Below, one piece after another: positions 1 to 12,900 of a DNA stretch of 64,000 nt. A program made the position numbers and the translations under genes. Within the stretch, counting starts at the first letter, position 1. Every line of letters begins with the position of its first letter. Origin of the DNA: Certhia americana. Lineage: Eukaryota > Chordata > Aves > Passeriformes > Certhiidae. Location of the stretch: positions 51,047,471 through 51,111,470 of the forward strand of contig CM031857.1 of the NCBI GenBank assembly GCA_018697195.1, given 5' to 3'. The notes under the pieces are model-generated. The model saw nothing but the letters and a program-made list of their open reading frames with translations. It made no database searches and was not told the DNA's origin.

Positions 1-860
1 ACAGTGAACATTTTCCATTTTTTCCCTGTGTTTCCCCCTGCTCTGATTACAGGTCCTACTGCAATTTACTTCACTACTAGAATGGTCTTTTTCTTCCTAG
101 TAAAATTAGCACTGATATTTTGTGACTGGACCATTCATAGATAGTATTAATTTTCATAAAAAACCTGAACATGGCCACTCCAAAGATTTTTGCACAAACT
201 ATCAGATTAGCTTTTTAACTATGCCACTATAGTTACTGGTTAAAATAATCCTTGGTTTGTATCTTTCTTACAGCTAAACAAAGCATCTCTTGATATTTAT
301 TAAAAAAAGTTACATGCTTCAAGGTTTAATCTTTATGGAGAAAGCAATATCATAACTTAAAAGAAAACCAAGACAGAATTCTAGAATATCTGGCACCAGA
401 AAAAAAATAAATTCTGAGGTTAAAAATATTATGAGGGCCAAGGAAAGCAATAAGTAACTGAGTCACAATGATAGAAAAACTAAATAAAAAAAAAAAAAGG
501 CCACTTAAAAAGCAGAAGGGCATATAAAATGCTCTTGTTAACTACAGAATTAGTCCATTATGGCATTGGCCTTGGAAAACTTCAAGTTCTGAATTGAAGA
601 CAAAAATAATAGAAGGAAGCAACACTATGGAATCAGACATTGAATAGTAAAATTTAAAGGTAAAAATCAGGTTGGAGCTTTTTTTCCAAAGAAGATATTT
701 TCTCTATGCCCAAGAAGGAAATAATTTAGGGGATTCCTACGATCTGCTCTATGCAAAAGTTAAACTGCTTCAGTAGACAACTTTTGTGTGAGAGATACAT
801 TAGTCTCTTTTCCAATCAATTTTACTTTGTTTATAACTCCAGTTTCTTTATGTTACTTAC
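1..860 (-). other. POSTN intron 12 (partial), no gene seen
   Basis: A-rich sequence between the exon 12 donor and the left edge of the window. No exon matching the next part of FAS1-4 is visible, so exon 13 must lie further left. Confidence 0.7.
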
Positions 861-991
861 TTATCAGTATATCCTTGTCGTCATCAGTCAAACCTTTAAA
901 GGCATCGTTAGTTGGGACAAATAGAGTCCACTGTCCAGGCCGTGACAGAACATCATCCAAATCTGCAGCTTTCACCAGACTGAGGAAAATG
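861..991 (-). CDS. POSTN: POSTN exon 12: start of FAS1 domain 4
   Basis: Residues 511-555 ([20 protein letters not shown], then [19 protein letters not shown]). The acceptor is AAACAG and the donor is GTAAGTAAC. This is the last POSTN exon in the window; domain 4 continues to the left of position 1. Confidence 0.94.
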
Positions 992-3900
992 CTGTTTACA
1001 ACAGACAAACCACAAATACATTTTGTTGAAATGTGGCAACTATAATTGGGTCCAGGTACTTAGTTACCCCACTTTTATTTCTGATAGTGTTTCAATTTTC
1101 AAACACTTTCACTGTTCCCAGAAATAAATATAGTGGAAGAGGAAAAACAAAGAGAAAAAAAAAAAAAAAAAAAAAGAAAGAACAGTCTTAAAAGTAGCAG
1201 ACAGAGGAAAAACTATTTGAAAAAAAATATGTTGGCAAATAAAACCCCCTGCAGATCAAACAGATAAAACGAGGATACAAAGGGTAGTTCTTACTCTAGG
1301 AGCATTGAGATACTTGCAGGAAAGGGACAGAAATAAGTTCTGGAAAAGTTTGCAATCCTGCTTCACTTTTTCTTCACCCACCTTTTTTTCCTTTTATGTT
1401 ACTTGTGTAGGTAATAAACCCTTCTGTGTCATTCCTGCTCTCAAAACCCCAACAACTCACGTGCTCACAGGCCAAAACTTCTCAGACCAGCTGTGCTGCA
1501 TATAGCTACCCTCTGCAGGAAAATCTCAGTTCTGTCAATATTGCTACTCACCTAAAACGCTTATCATTTCTCAGCATTTCATGCAATGTCTTTTCTGCTG
1601 GATTGATGATCTGTCTGAAGACATGAATAAAACCATTTCTTCCCTCTTTGCTTCCTCTGACCATGCATGAATTTTCAATACATACAGCCTGATTAAAGAG
1701 AAACAAGTGTAGCTGTTTACACAATGTTAAAAATAACAACCATATGTATTTCCTACAGTCAAATCGTGTGTTCATGCCAGGAAACTTGGCATTGATTGAT
1801 AAAGAAAAAACAGTAAAATCTATAATATAATAGCATGGTGCAAATATTTTAAAACTTGATTATTTTTGTGAGTGTGTTTTTCTCTTGAGAACATTCTTAA
1901 TTAGTTCTAAAAATGAGCTTTAATTATTTATAATCAACTGAACACCCAGTTTGGAATTCTGTTGCATTTTCCCAAACAGTTCTCTATGCAAAGATCAGAT
2001 TGAAAAAGATCAGATTTTCAGTTTTTGCTGTCTTAGAAGTTTAAGGATTTTTTGCTAGGTAGTCATAATGATAAATGTTGAGAGTTTCAGTCAGTTTTGT
2101 CTTTTATTGACTCTCCATTTTCATAGTTGGATGCATATTTTTAGAAAGACTCATTCACTTACTGTGCGATACACAAAGACTCTAAGTAGTTTTCCTCCAA
2201 TTGTTTCCAGCTCTTGTCCATTGTACAGTTCATTGAGCCCAACTTTCACTTTTATAATGTGATTCTGCAGGATTGTTTTAAGAAGACGTTGATCCAGCCT
2301 TAAGGTGTCGTCTACAAAGCCATTTAGATATTAATGTACAGTAATTTATATGGTCAATTTTTATTCAAATAAAATTAAAAAACTCTGGAAATAGTGAAAC
2401 TTTCTTTGAAATGCTTAAAATTCCAGTTCAAGCATGGACTGGTCTGTGTGTATAGAAGGCAAATTGTTTTGACCATTCCTCAAATTCAGTCAAGAACTTT
2501 TGACATAGCCATGTTTAATTACTATAACTAATATGTCTGATGATTGATATTTGGGCCTGCTCCATCTTCTGAATTACTGCTATACATTAGAACTAGTCCT
2601 TACATTAGAACTAGTCCTTTCTACATGTGGACCTAAAATCTATCCAAATTTGCTTCTGTGGTAGTGAGACAGCACTAATTCTTTGAGAAAAGGCAAGATG
2701 TCCATGAGGTCACCTCTGCAAACATACAAATACCTGTTTTATGGTGTATTTATATCAGCTTCTTTCTTCTTCAATGTACTGAGAAATACTAACTTTCTTG
2801 CATTTCCTGGGTTTTGCTGGAATAGAGTCAGTTTTCCTCCTAGCACATCCTACAGTGCTGAGTTTTGGGTTTAGTATGAGTATAATGTTGATAACACGCT
2901 GATGTTTTGTTGTTGCTGAGCAGTGCTCACCCTAAGCCAAGGACATCTCAGTATCCCATGCTCTGCCAGTGGGCAGGTGCACGAGAGGCTGGGAGGGAGC
3001 TTGGCCATACCATAGAATGGCCAGTATATAAACTGGGGGAAGCTGGCTGGGAGGTGCCAGTCATTGGTCATTGCCAATCACTAACTGGGCATTGGTCAGT
3101 TGGTACTGGGTAACTGTGTTGTGCATCACCTGTTTCTCTTAGGTTTCAATTATTTTTTATTTTCGCTTTATTTTAATTTTTATTTTTGTTTTATTGCTTT
3201 TATTAATATTAGTACTATTAATATTATTATTTTATTTTGTTACACTTACCAAATTTTTAGTATCTAAACCTATGAAAGTTTTTTAAACTTTTTTTTTCCC
3301 CTGATTCTCCTCCCCATCCCAGAGTGGGGGAAAGAGGACAGTAATGAAGTGGATGTGTGGTACTTAGCTGTTGACTAGAATTAAACCACTGCACACATTT
3401 TCTAAAAATAAATAAGTTTTGAATCTAATGGGAGTAATGTAAAGATTAAGAAAACAGTCAGTTCATTGATATCTTTCCATTCCTACAATGCGTCTGTGAA
3501 AATTTTGTATCTTATTTTAGTCCTACTATTTCCATTAGCAAATATTATGACTGAGAACAAGCTGTGCAGTCTGGTGATTAGGCTTGTTTGACTTTCATGA
3601 GGTGTGTAATTTTAAAGGATGAAGTCATTCTACTGGTCTGTGATGGTCACACAGTGAGACTTAGAAGAAGTACTGGGGGTTATTTGGAAAACTGTCAGGA
3701 AAGCATACTTTCTTGTTTATTTTGACAATCTTTTAGGGCTACTAACCTGAGAAAGCACCATTCAGAGGTGCCAGGAGAGTGTATTGACCTTCTGGCCTTA
3801 GAGAAGATGCCAGACCTAGCTGTGCCACCAGGTCTGTAAATGTAGTCTGCTGAGCACCCCCAAGCTCAATGACTTGCTTGGCTGCAAATAAAGAATTAAG

Positions 3901-6900
3901 AAAAGGTATTTTAACACACAGTATCCTCCTACTCCTGATTTGGATTCTCCATGCTTATCCAGAACTATGTATCTGAAGGAATCTGAGTAAGGTTATTGAA
4001 AATATATGCAGTGCAACAAGTTTTTGATACACATCACTGACCAGAATCAGGAATTAGCACTTGATCAATGAGGTGGATAACGCCATTGCTTGTCACGATA
4101 TCTTTGCGTTTCACTATTTTCACTCCATTCACAGTCAGACTTTCACCATCACAACCAACTTCAACAGTGTTTCCTTCCAAGGTTTCATAGACAGCTCCAC
4201 CTGTGATGGCTTCAGAGCACTGGACAGTATTTAATATATGGAACTTCACAAGAGCTGCAGAGAAAAGAGCAGGAATTAAAAAAATGTAGGTGTTTGCACA
4301 CATATTCATATCTGTATAATTCACATGTAGGTATGGAAAAAATTATTCCAGCTACAATATTTGTAGTTAATTTCACTCACAGATACTTTGTTGAAATTCA
4401 ATGATGTAGGCCTCTAAGTAACATTTGTGGTCAAAACTATTTGGCGTCCCTTATATAATTAGAACTGTATTGGTTATGCTACAATCTGGTGATGACTGCA
4501 TGTGATATGCTCCAAAAGGACTTATGAGTACAAAATTCCATACATAGGCTATACAAAGGTATAAATGAATTTCATATTCAGATAGCCCTAAATTTCTAGG
4601 CACAGGAATGTCTATCAGACCTATGCAGAAATATTAGAAAGTCAATGTGCCTTTATTTTCATAGTTCCCTTTAAACTGTTTTGGAGACTAAGTTTTCAAT
4701 GACTTTCTATTCTTAGGCAAGTGGAAAAATTAGACAGAAGAAATAACTCCTCCTACACACAGGAAAGTAGAGATGTTTAATTCCAGAGCTATAACGATAA
4801 TGCATTTTCTGCCTCCTGGTCCATTCATACATATTTCTCATTTGCAAAAAGTTTAAATACCTTCAGAAGCCACCTTGTCACCCATGATTCTTTCTAAAAC
4901 ACCCCTTGGAAGTCTCTCAAAAGCTTCATTAGTAGGAGCAAAGACTGTGTAATGACCAGGTCTTCCGAGAATATCCATGACACCTGATGTAATGGCAGAA
5001 GCCTAAAATATAATTTTTTTCTTTTAATGCTGATTATTTGAAATATTACCAAAATACATTGTCTGTCTAGTTTCAGCTCATGCACATAGATACTTGAACA
5101 GTAGACTGAGGTCTTAGTGTTTTAAAAAGATATACCATGAATGTTATTCATGAAAGATGAAAATTAATCAACAGAGGGATTTTTTTAACTGAAAACAAGA
5201 GAGTATTGTTTTTATATTGTTGTGTTTTTTTTTTTTTTTTAGATAGAATAAATATTGTGGTTGCCTGTAACTGTCATGAACTGGATTTGAGGGATTCAGA
5301 GTATGTTCACCTTTATGCCTCTGCATTTAAAACACCTTTTTGCATTTATTAAGGAGATGGAAAATGGAAAAAAAAAATATGCCATTGCAAACCAATGGCA
5401 TATTTTTTAAATATGCAGTATTAAATCCCATTATACTGTGCAGACACATTTTTCAGAAGATGGAAAAATTAGAAACTTGGACAATATCTAATCATACTTC
5501 CTCTGTGAAAGAAAAATCCTTCTTATGTGCATCTACTGGTGCTCTAAAACTTGCTATGAGTCAGGTTCTGGAATTTATTTGGCATCTTCACCATTTTTTA
5601 TCATCTATTTTGAAATTGTTCTTATTTATCTAGCACCAGGCATTGTAACTTCATGTTCATGTTTCATTTTCTCAGTGCTTGAAGAGAGGACACATTTTAT
5701 GTACACATTTTATGTTTAATTTATTTCTCTCTCTCCAACTGAGCTAACCCTTCTTACTTCCAGGTATCACAAACAAATAAAAAAGGCATTAAACCCCCTC
5801 CTTAAATAAACAGAGAGGAGTTGTTTGGGTTTTTTCCACTTACTCTAAATGATGAAAGATCATCCTCGACTTCAATGAAATCTTGAAGTGTATTTCCAAC
5901 AGCAGTCAGGACACGATCAACGACGTGGACAACACCATTGGTAGCAATCTGGTTGCCATGGATGATCCTGGCACAATTAACAGTAACAACCTATATTTGA
6001 AGAATCAAGTAGTAGAAGATTAAACATCAATTTGATCACAAGCTTGGAACCTGACTCTCACAGGTTGGTAATGTAGGTACTGTACATAGTGCATTCACTG
6101 TTGTTTTTGAAAAATTTGAAGTAAAATCTTGTAATATTTGAAAGTTTGACTAAGCTTCTGGAAAGATAGCAGATTTATTCAGGTTACATTGATTTTATAT
6201 TCATGTTTAATTTCTTACTACAATGATTCTGATTTTTTTTCTTATCTGTCAAATACGGTGATTGTATTGTTTTTAGAGATGCAGTCTGTATAAAACCAAA
6301 CTTTTTGATGGATTTAAGACAACAAAGATGAGTAACTTTAACTGGGAGGTTTCTAGCATTTATAAAATTGATTTGTTTTCTAACTAAATAATAGTTGTGT
6401 GTTTCTTAAAATCTTCAGTGTTCCTACCATGCACTCAAATTCAAATAAAAGATCTGCTTTAATATTATTTAGCCAAACTATAAAAATTAACAGTAGGTTT
6501 TGCTGTCAAATTTATTATGGTTGTGTATTTTGAACAAAACAAACAAACAAAAAATCCCCAACAACTTTATGAAGAAAGTTCAAAAGTTCATTTTCATTTG
6601 GTATTTTGATTTCTAAACCGCACAATATTTACTCATTCTTTTGTAGTGATTAGTCTACACAGCAATCAAAAGTTCTTCAAGAGAAAATTTATTTCTGTCA
6701 GTGTCATCTGTCTTGGCAGTGGGCAAACTTTTGATAATATATTTTATTAGCTATATAAGGAAATAAAGGAAATAAAGGCTACAACTAAATAAATATATTA
6801 GGGGGAAAAAAGACTTACCCCATTAGGATAATGGTTAATAAGCAATTTCTGGCCATTGTACATAGACACCAGGGTCATGCCATTCTTAAGATCTTTTGTC

Positions 6901-9900
6901 AACATGCGCTTGTTTAACATGTGGTGATGAAGAGCATTATACAGTTCAATATTTACATTGTCTACCAAATTCCTGTGAATTTCCTGAAGAAAAAAAGGAA
7001 TTTAATTAATTAGAAGCTTCAAAACATTTTTCTTCTCAGAAAGATGTAGATATTGTTTTACCTTAGTAGATGCTTTCAACATATTCAGCATCTGCTAGGG
7101 AAGACGACTTTGATACCTATAAATCTGGCTCTACTTAAACAATCTTTAAGTCTGATTTGCTCACAAATGGAAGACGAGGCTTCGTTACACACAAGTCATT
7201 GGAGGAGCTTGAATTCAATGTTTGTTTAACTAAAATCATTACTAAATGAAGGACACCTGAATTGCTGACAATGTACATCATGCAGCTGCTGGAATTCCTA
7301 GGAGTTTCCCCAACACTACGTTAATAAAATTCACAATACTAATATGTGCCATGCAAATGCTTAAATAACAAGCAATTACAGTTGTTTGCAACTCCTGAAA
7401 GTAAACCTAGCCTCTCTAGCTTCAGAAATGAATGTCATACATGTAGATTATGTAATTATTACTTATATTATGTACTTCTGAGTCTAAAACCTCAACATTT
7501 TTTCCAATCTAATCTATCTCACACTAGCTGCTTCAGCTGAAATGTTAAGCTCATACACATGCACGCAGACCCACAGACCCACAGACACACACATACACAC
7601 ACACTTACTGAATCTAATTGGTCCCAGGCTTCATTGCTTGGTGCAAAGAAAGTGAATGATCCTCGTCCCTCAATCTCTTCTCTCAGCTTTGATATGTCGG
7701 AGTACTGCTGTGTGGAGGTAGCTCCCACAATACCAAGCGTACCATATACATGATCAATAGGAGCAACTGAAATAAATATGAGGTAAGAATACTGTAAACT
7801 GTAAACTCCTCAGTCCCCCAGTTTATCACAGTCAAATTTTCTTTGTGTCTTTTGGATGCATAATAATTCTGAAACTGTTTAAACAGTATTAAACAACACA
7901 TTTAGATTAAAAATTTCATTGTCAACGTACTCAAACACCATCTAAGCACATCTGCTTGCTATTGCTTTTTGTGTTTTTCGTAATGAAAAATCAGATCAAA
8001 CAATTGTGAATATTGTAAAGTTCCCTTTAGAAGAGCTGTTGTATTTTGTATCAACCCAACATGAAATAGGAGGCTATCTATTTATAATCACAAAACTATT
8101 GGTGTAGTGGGTCTCATTCTGTTGCAATGGGCCTGAATTCTTTTTATGAGGCCTGTTAGTCTTCTTCCAGAGTCTGGTTTATGCAGAGAGTGATTCATCC
8201 AGAGAGTAAGAACGGCCACAGTCTCACAGATAAAACATGGCTACATGAAAACAGCATTCATCTCTCCTAATTTTAGGCATCTAGAAGTGTGACATTTGTA
8301 TGCAATCTAATGCTTCTTGGCTCTTTTTATGGTTGTGGAGAAGAATAGGCAGTTCTAGTGTGTGACTGATCTCATCCTGATGTCAGCATCTGAAAGGGGA
8401 TTAATTTATCTAAACAAATTGAACTCTACATTATTGAACATAAAAGGATTATTTCAGATATAGGGATCAAAAACTATGAAATGTTTTCATAGTTTGATGT
8501 TTGATCTTTTCATACTACTCTTTCCTGCTGCAATTAGTTTTATTTTTACAAAGCAGAATAGCATAAATAGGAGAGATGAAGAATTTCTGTCTTCATTTTT
8601 ACTTTCTTTGGTAAAGGCTAAAAGACTCTTTAGGTAAATTTGATTCAAGTTTTTCCAGAAAAAAAGAAAATACAAAATTTAGATATGTTCCACCTTGTGT
8701 CCTGGCTTTCTGGCCACACTGGTATGCTTTAGACTAGTTTTGGATTTGATTGGAATAGGAATTAAATTCTCCTTTGGAAGCTTTGGGAACTGAAGACACT
8801 ATCAATTCTCACCAACCCAGATTGGTGAGAATCTGGAAGATTCCTTCCAGAATCTGGGAGGAACTGGGAAATACAACCTAAACTCTGTGATCAAATTCAA
8901 TGCTGGATGATTTTTAACTGTGCTTGCTGAGTGCAAATGCAGCTGTGCATTCTTAGGCAGTACTTCTTAAAAAGGGGCAATCATTTGTCATGGTGACCAC
9001 CTTTGAAACTCTGCTGCAGTTGTGATTCTTTCCATATGCCAACTTATCCATAAGAAAATGGATAAAAGAAAATAAGCTCGTACCTGCAGGACATCCTCTT
9101 GTACCATCCATCTTCATATAGCCAGGACAGCACTCATATAAGACAGTTCTGTGGGATATAGACAAAAGCACAATCAAATAATATACAGAAGAAATAAATT
9201 CATTTTATCTAAGTCTAATTTAATTTTTATTACCAATTTTTCATTGCAAGCACATACTCTCCAGCTATTCAGCCTTTTTTAGTCATTCTGCCTTTTTTGT
9301 ATTGATTACAAATTGATCATATTTTTCTAAATGCAAAGCTTTTGAATTTAAAGAATGACTACCATCATTAAATTTAAGCATTTGAAGGGAACATGGACAG
9401 GTACTCATATAGAGTTACCAAAAGATGATGTGACTAGAACAGCATCAGAAGAACATTAATTTATCTATTGTGTGTTGAACAGATTATGACATTGAACAAA
9501 GAGGAAAAAAATATGAGCATATTAAAATAAAATCCTGACTGAAGGGCTATAAAGGAAAAAGACAAATTTAAATGAACAGAATAGAAATTAAAGTGACAAA
9601 ACTACATGAGGTCACCTACATACCAGTTATAGGAATTAACAAGTATTTCAGAGCAGGTCCTGTGCATTGTATGGTGATAAAAGGTGGGATAAGAGAACCT
9701 CTGTTTTCCAAGGAAGGATTTGAAGAAGTTCAGGAATGAGGGGGAGAACTAATTAAGAACAGACATAAAACTGGTTATAGAGAAGGAAGTCACTAAAAAC
9801 TGGATGAATGGACACAATGGAAAGTTCACAGGTAAATGTAGTGAGATGAAAATGAGAATACAAGAAATCAAGAAAGAGATTAAAAAGCTTACCATCACAG

Positions 9901-12900
9901 CATACAGAGGCATTAGCATTGTCATGGGCCAGGAAATGATATATAATTATATCAATAAAATACTCTTGTTCTCAAATACACATAAGCTACACATAACAGC
10001 AGACCAGGGCTGAATGATGATTCTATAATATAAGAATGTTCATTTTAACATTGTGTTTCTTATAAGATATAAAGTCATTGATTACATGTCTAATGTATAA
10101 TTATGTCTAATTGTATAATGTATAATGTATAAAATGTCTAATTAATAGACAGAAATTATAATTCTACCATTGACCTGTTTGAAAAATTCTTCTCTCTTAT
10201 AGGAATGACTTCACTGTTTTACATAACAGATTTATTCTTATAGGTGTGGATGATGAATTTAGCAGTTCAAAAGTTCTGAACAGCAATTCTTTGAAAGTTT
10301 TTACTTGGTCTTTAACCACTACAGTCCAGATTTTAATTTGCAGAATCTTTGGTGGCAGCTTAGTACATTTCTCTCATGCTTCATAATTTAAAGCTGACAA
10401 AAAGTTAACCATAACCACATTTAAACTGGTTATTCAAATGAAATATTGAACTTAGTATCAACATCCAAACTACTTCAAGAGATTTAAAAATAAAATAGAC
10501 TGGAAGAAAAATAATAATAAAAAGCATGACTGGAAAAGTGAGGATTATGATTTCTTAAAAGAAAGCAATCTTATGGAAGTGGTGAAGCTGATTTCTTTTT
10601 AAAACAGTCTTTTATTTCTTCATGCTACGAAAATATTTTTTCTCCATTCCCTCACATGCATATACATACATGATATATTTACCCTTCTGCCATGTGCATA
10701 TTTTCAACTAAGAAGCCAGATATTCAAAGCATTTGCATCATTCTTTTAGTATATTTTTTTCTTAAAAGCAATTCACTGAATGTTATTTCTTGGGAATGCA
10801 TGGATACCATACAATTTAGGCTACAGAATTTCAAGCTGATAAACGTTTTACTCTTAGTCCATCTTGCATACTTGCCAGAAGTTAATAATAAAAACATAAT
10901 AATCTGACTGTCTGATGAAAAAAATGTGTAGGAGAATAGGAATCAAAATATTCTCCCAACTGTGTGAACTGCTTTGTCATGAGAAAATATTTTTTCCTTT
11001 CCTGGAATAGAAAATCTTTCCTCCTCATCCCATGGGAAGCTATGAAAGATTGCAGTTTAATTAGCTTTTGGAAAAACAAAAGAGGCAGCTGAGTTATAAG
11101 CATAGAGTAAGACAGGACAAGTTTAATCCTCATACCACATGCAACAATGATACAATTAATGAAAGAAAATTGGCTGAAGAACACAGTTAAGATGAAAATG
11201 CTTCTTCAGCCAAGCATTACAAGAATGGTGCCTTTTTTACCACGTGTCTTGTTATGCACAGCCCAGGCTTCTACTTACATTATTCATGTTCCCTTACAGT
11301 TTTCTGCAGTTAGAAGGTTCTTTAGCTGTGCCCAAAATGTAAGAAAGATGGGATGGGACAAAAGATGTTTGTATGGAACATCATCCCACAAAAAGGTTAG
11401 AACCAGATAAAACTTGGTGCAAGATGCAGTTCCACAGTACCACCTGTGTGTAGGGACAGCACACAGGGGAAGTGCCACCTCAAACCAGCCCAGAAATTAT
11501 CCTCATATGCATCCCTACTAGTTCAGTATAAGCCTGTGGCCAAAAGAAGAAAGAAAGCAATTATTCAGATAAGAAACCAATGTTTCATTCTTCTTGCATT
11601 CTTGATTTTTTAAAAAATTATTTAAATACAACATTGTCCTGACCTCATCCAAAGGAGTATATTCCAAAGGAAAAAGACAGAACAGCACTACCTTAATCCT
11701 TGTTATTCTTGGCTAATAGACCCAGTTTTCAGTTTATTCAAATCAGCTCTATGACTCATCTGTTTCTACTTCTTGCTGGCATGGAGATAAAATACTGCTA
11801 AGAAACAGTGGAAAGACTTTTAGTCCAACAAATGCTAGATTTAGGGAATTTGTATGTTACACTCCCATTGTAAAAGGGAATTGCACATAATAAAAACTTT
11901 CAATATTTTATAGATATAAGTTCATTTTATAGATATAAGTTAGGGAGGATACTTGTTAGTGTAGAGATATTGACAGCTGTTGTCCTTTGGTTTTGCATTC
12001 TTGTTGGAGTAATCTCTTTAGTCTTGTCTTTATTTCTGATTTTAGTATGCAGAGTATAAAACTCATTAATGGCTAAGACTAAGTTGTAACAGATGATTTA
12101 TTATAACCACAAAAAATCCCTTAAACAACCTTCAGGAGTTCTATGACTCAACTTATTCTCACACACATCCTTTTCCTCATCTAGTCTTGCTCTGTGAGTG
12201 CTTGTACAATGGTAGGGGGGTTAAAATGGAAGGGGAAGGGCAGGCAATAATTTTGTGTAGACTGTCATGACCAAATCCGCCCAGCCCCACTGCTCAATGA
12301 CTTCCTCTGGTTGGCTGTATTGGACTTCTTGGGGCCTTGCACAGGATTTGTATAATGTTTTACAACTAAAATTCCCCTAAATTATAGTAGTCATGAGGAG
12401 ATAAAATTCTCCAAGTGACTTCAGTTTGATGAGTCTAAACTGCCTATTGCTTCAAACTATTTTTCTTAACACATGAAGTTATCTATCACTGCTTAACACA
12501 TTTTGCTTCTGGAGTTTGGCAAAATAATGAATGCCCTCAGATTCATTTTGAGAGCAGACTTTCTTTCATGGGAAGACATGACATCTATCTAGGAATAAAA
12601 CCACAGAAGTAGGCTGTTTTCCAAAACTGCCTGTGAGAATATTCAAGTTCCACTCTAAGCTTTTTCAGGAAATACCCTTCTTCCCAATGTGTCTGCGGTA
12701 GAATAAAATTTAGTGCCAAAGTTGTCAGTAGTATGGCAGAGTTTACTGAAAAGGTGAAGTATTTTGGATGACTTGCAGTGTGCCCAGAGAAGGAAAAGGG
12801 AAGTCAGTATTGCAATGCCACCTGGAGGAGAAGTAAAGATTTTAATATAAACTATAAACAGTTAGTTTGTCTGTGAGAAAAGGAATTTTCTAACCATACA

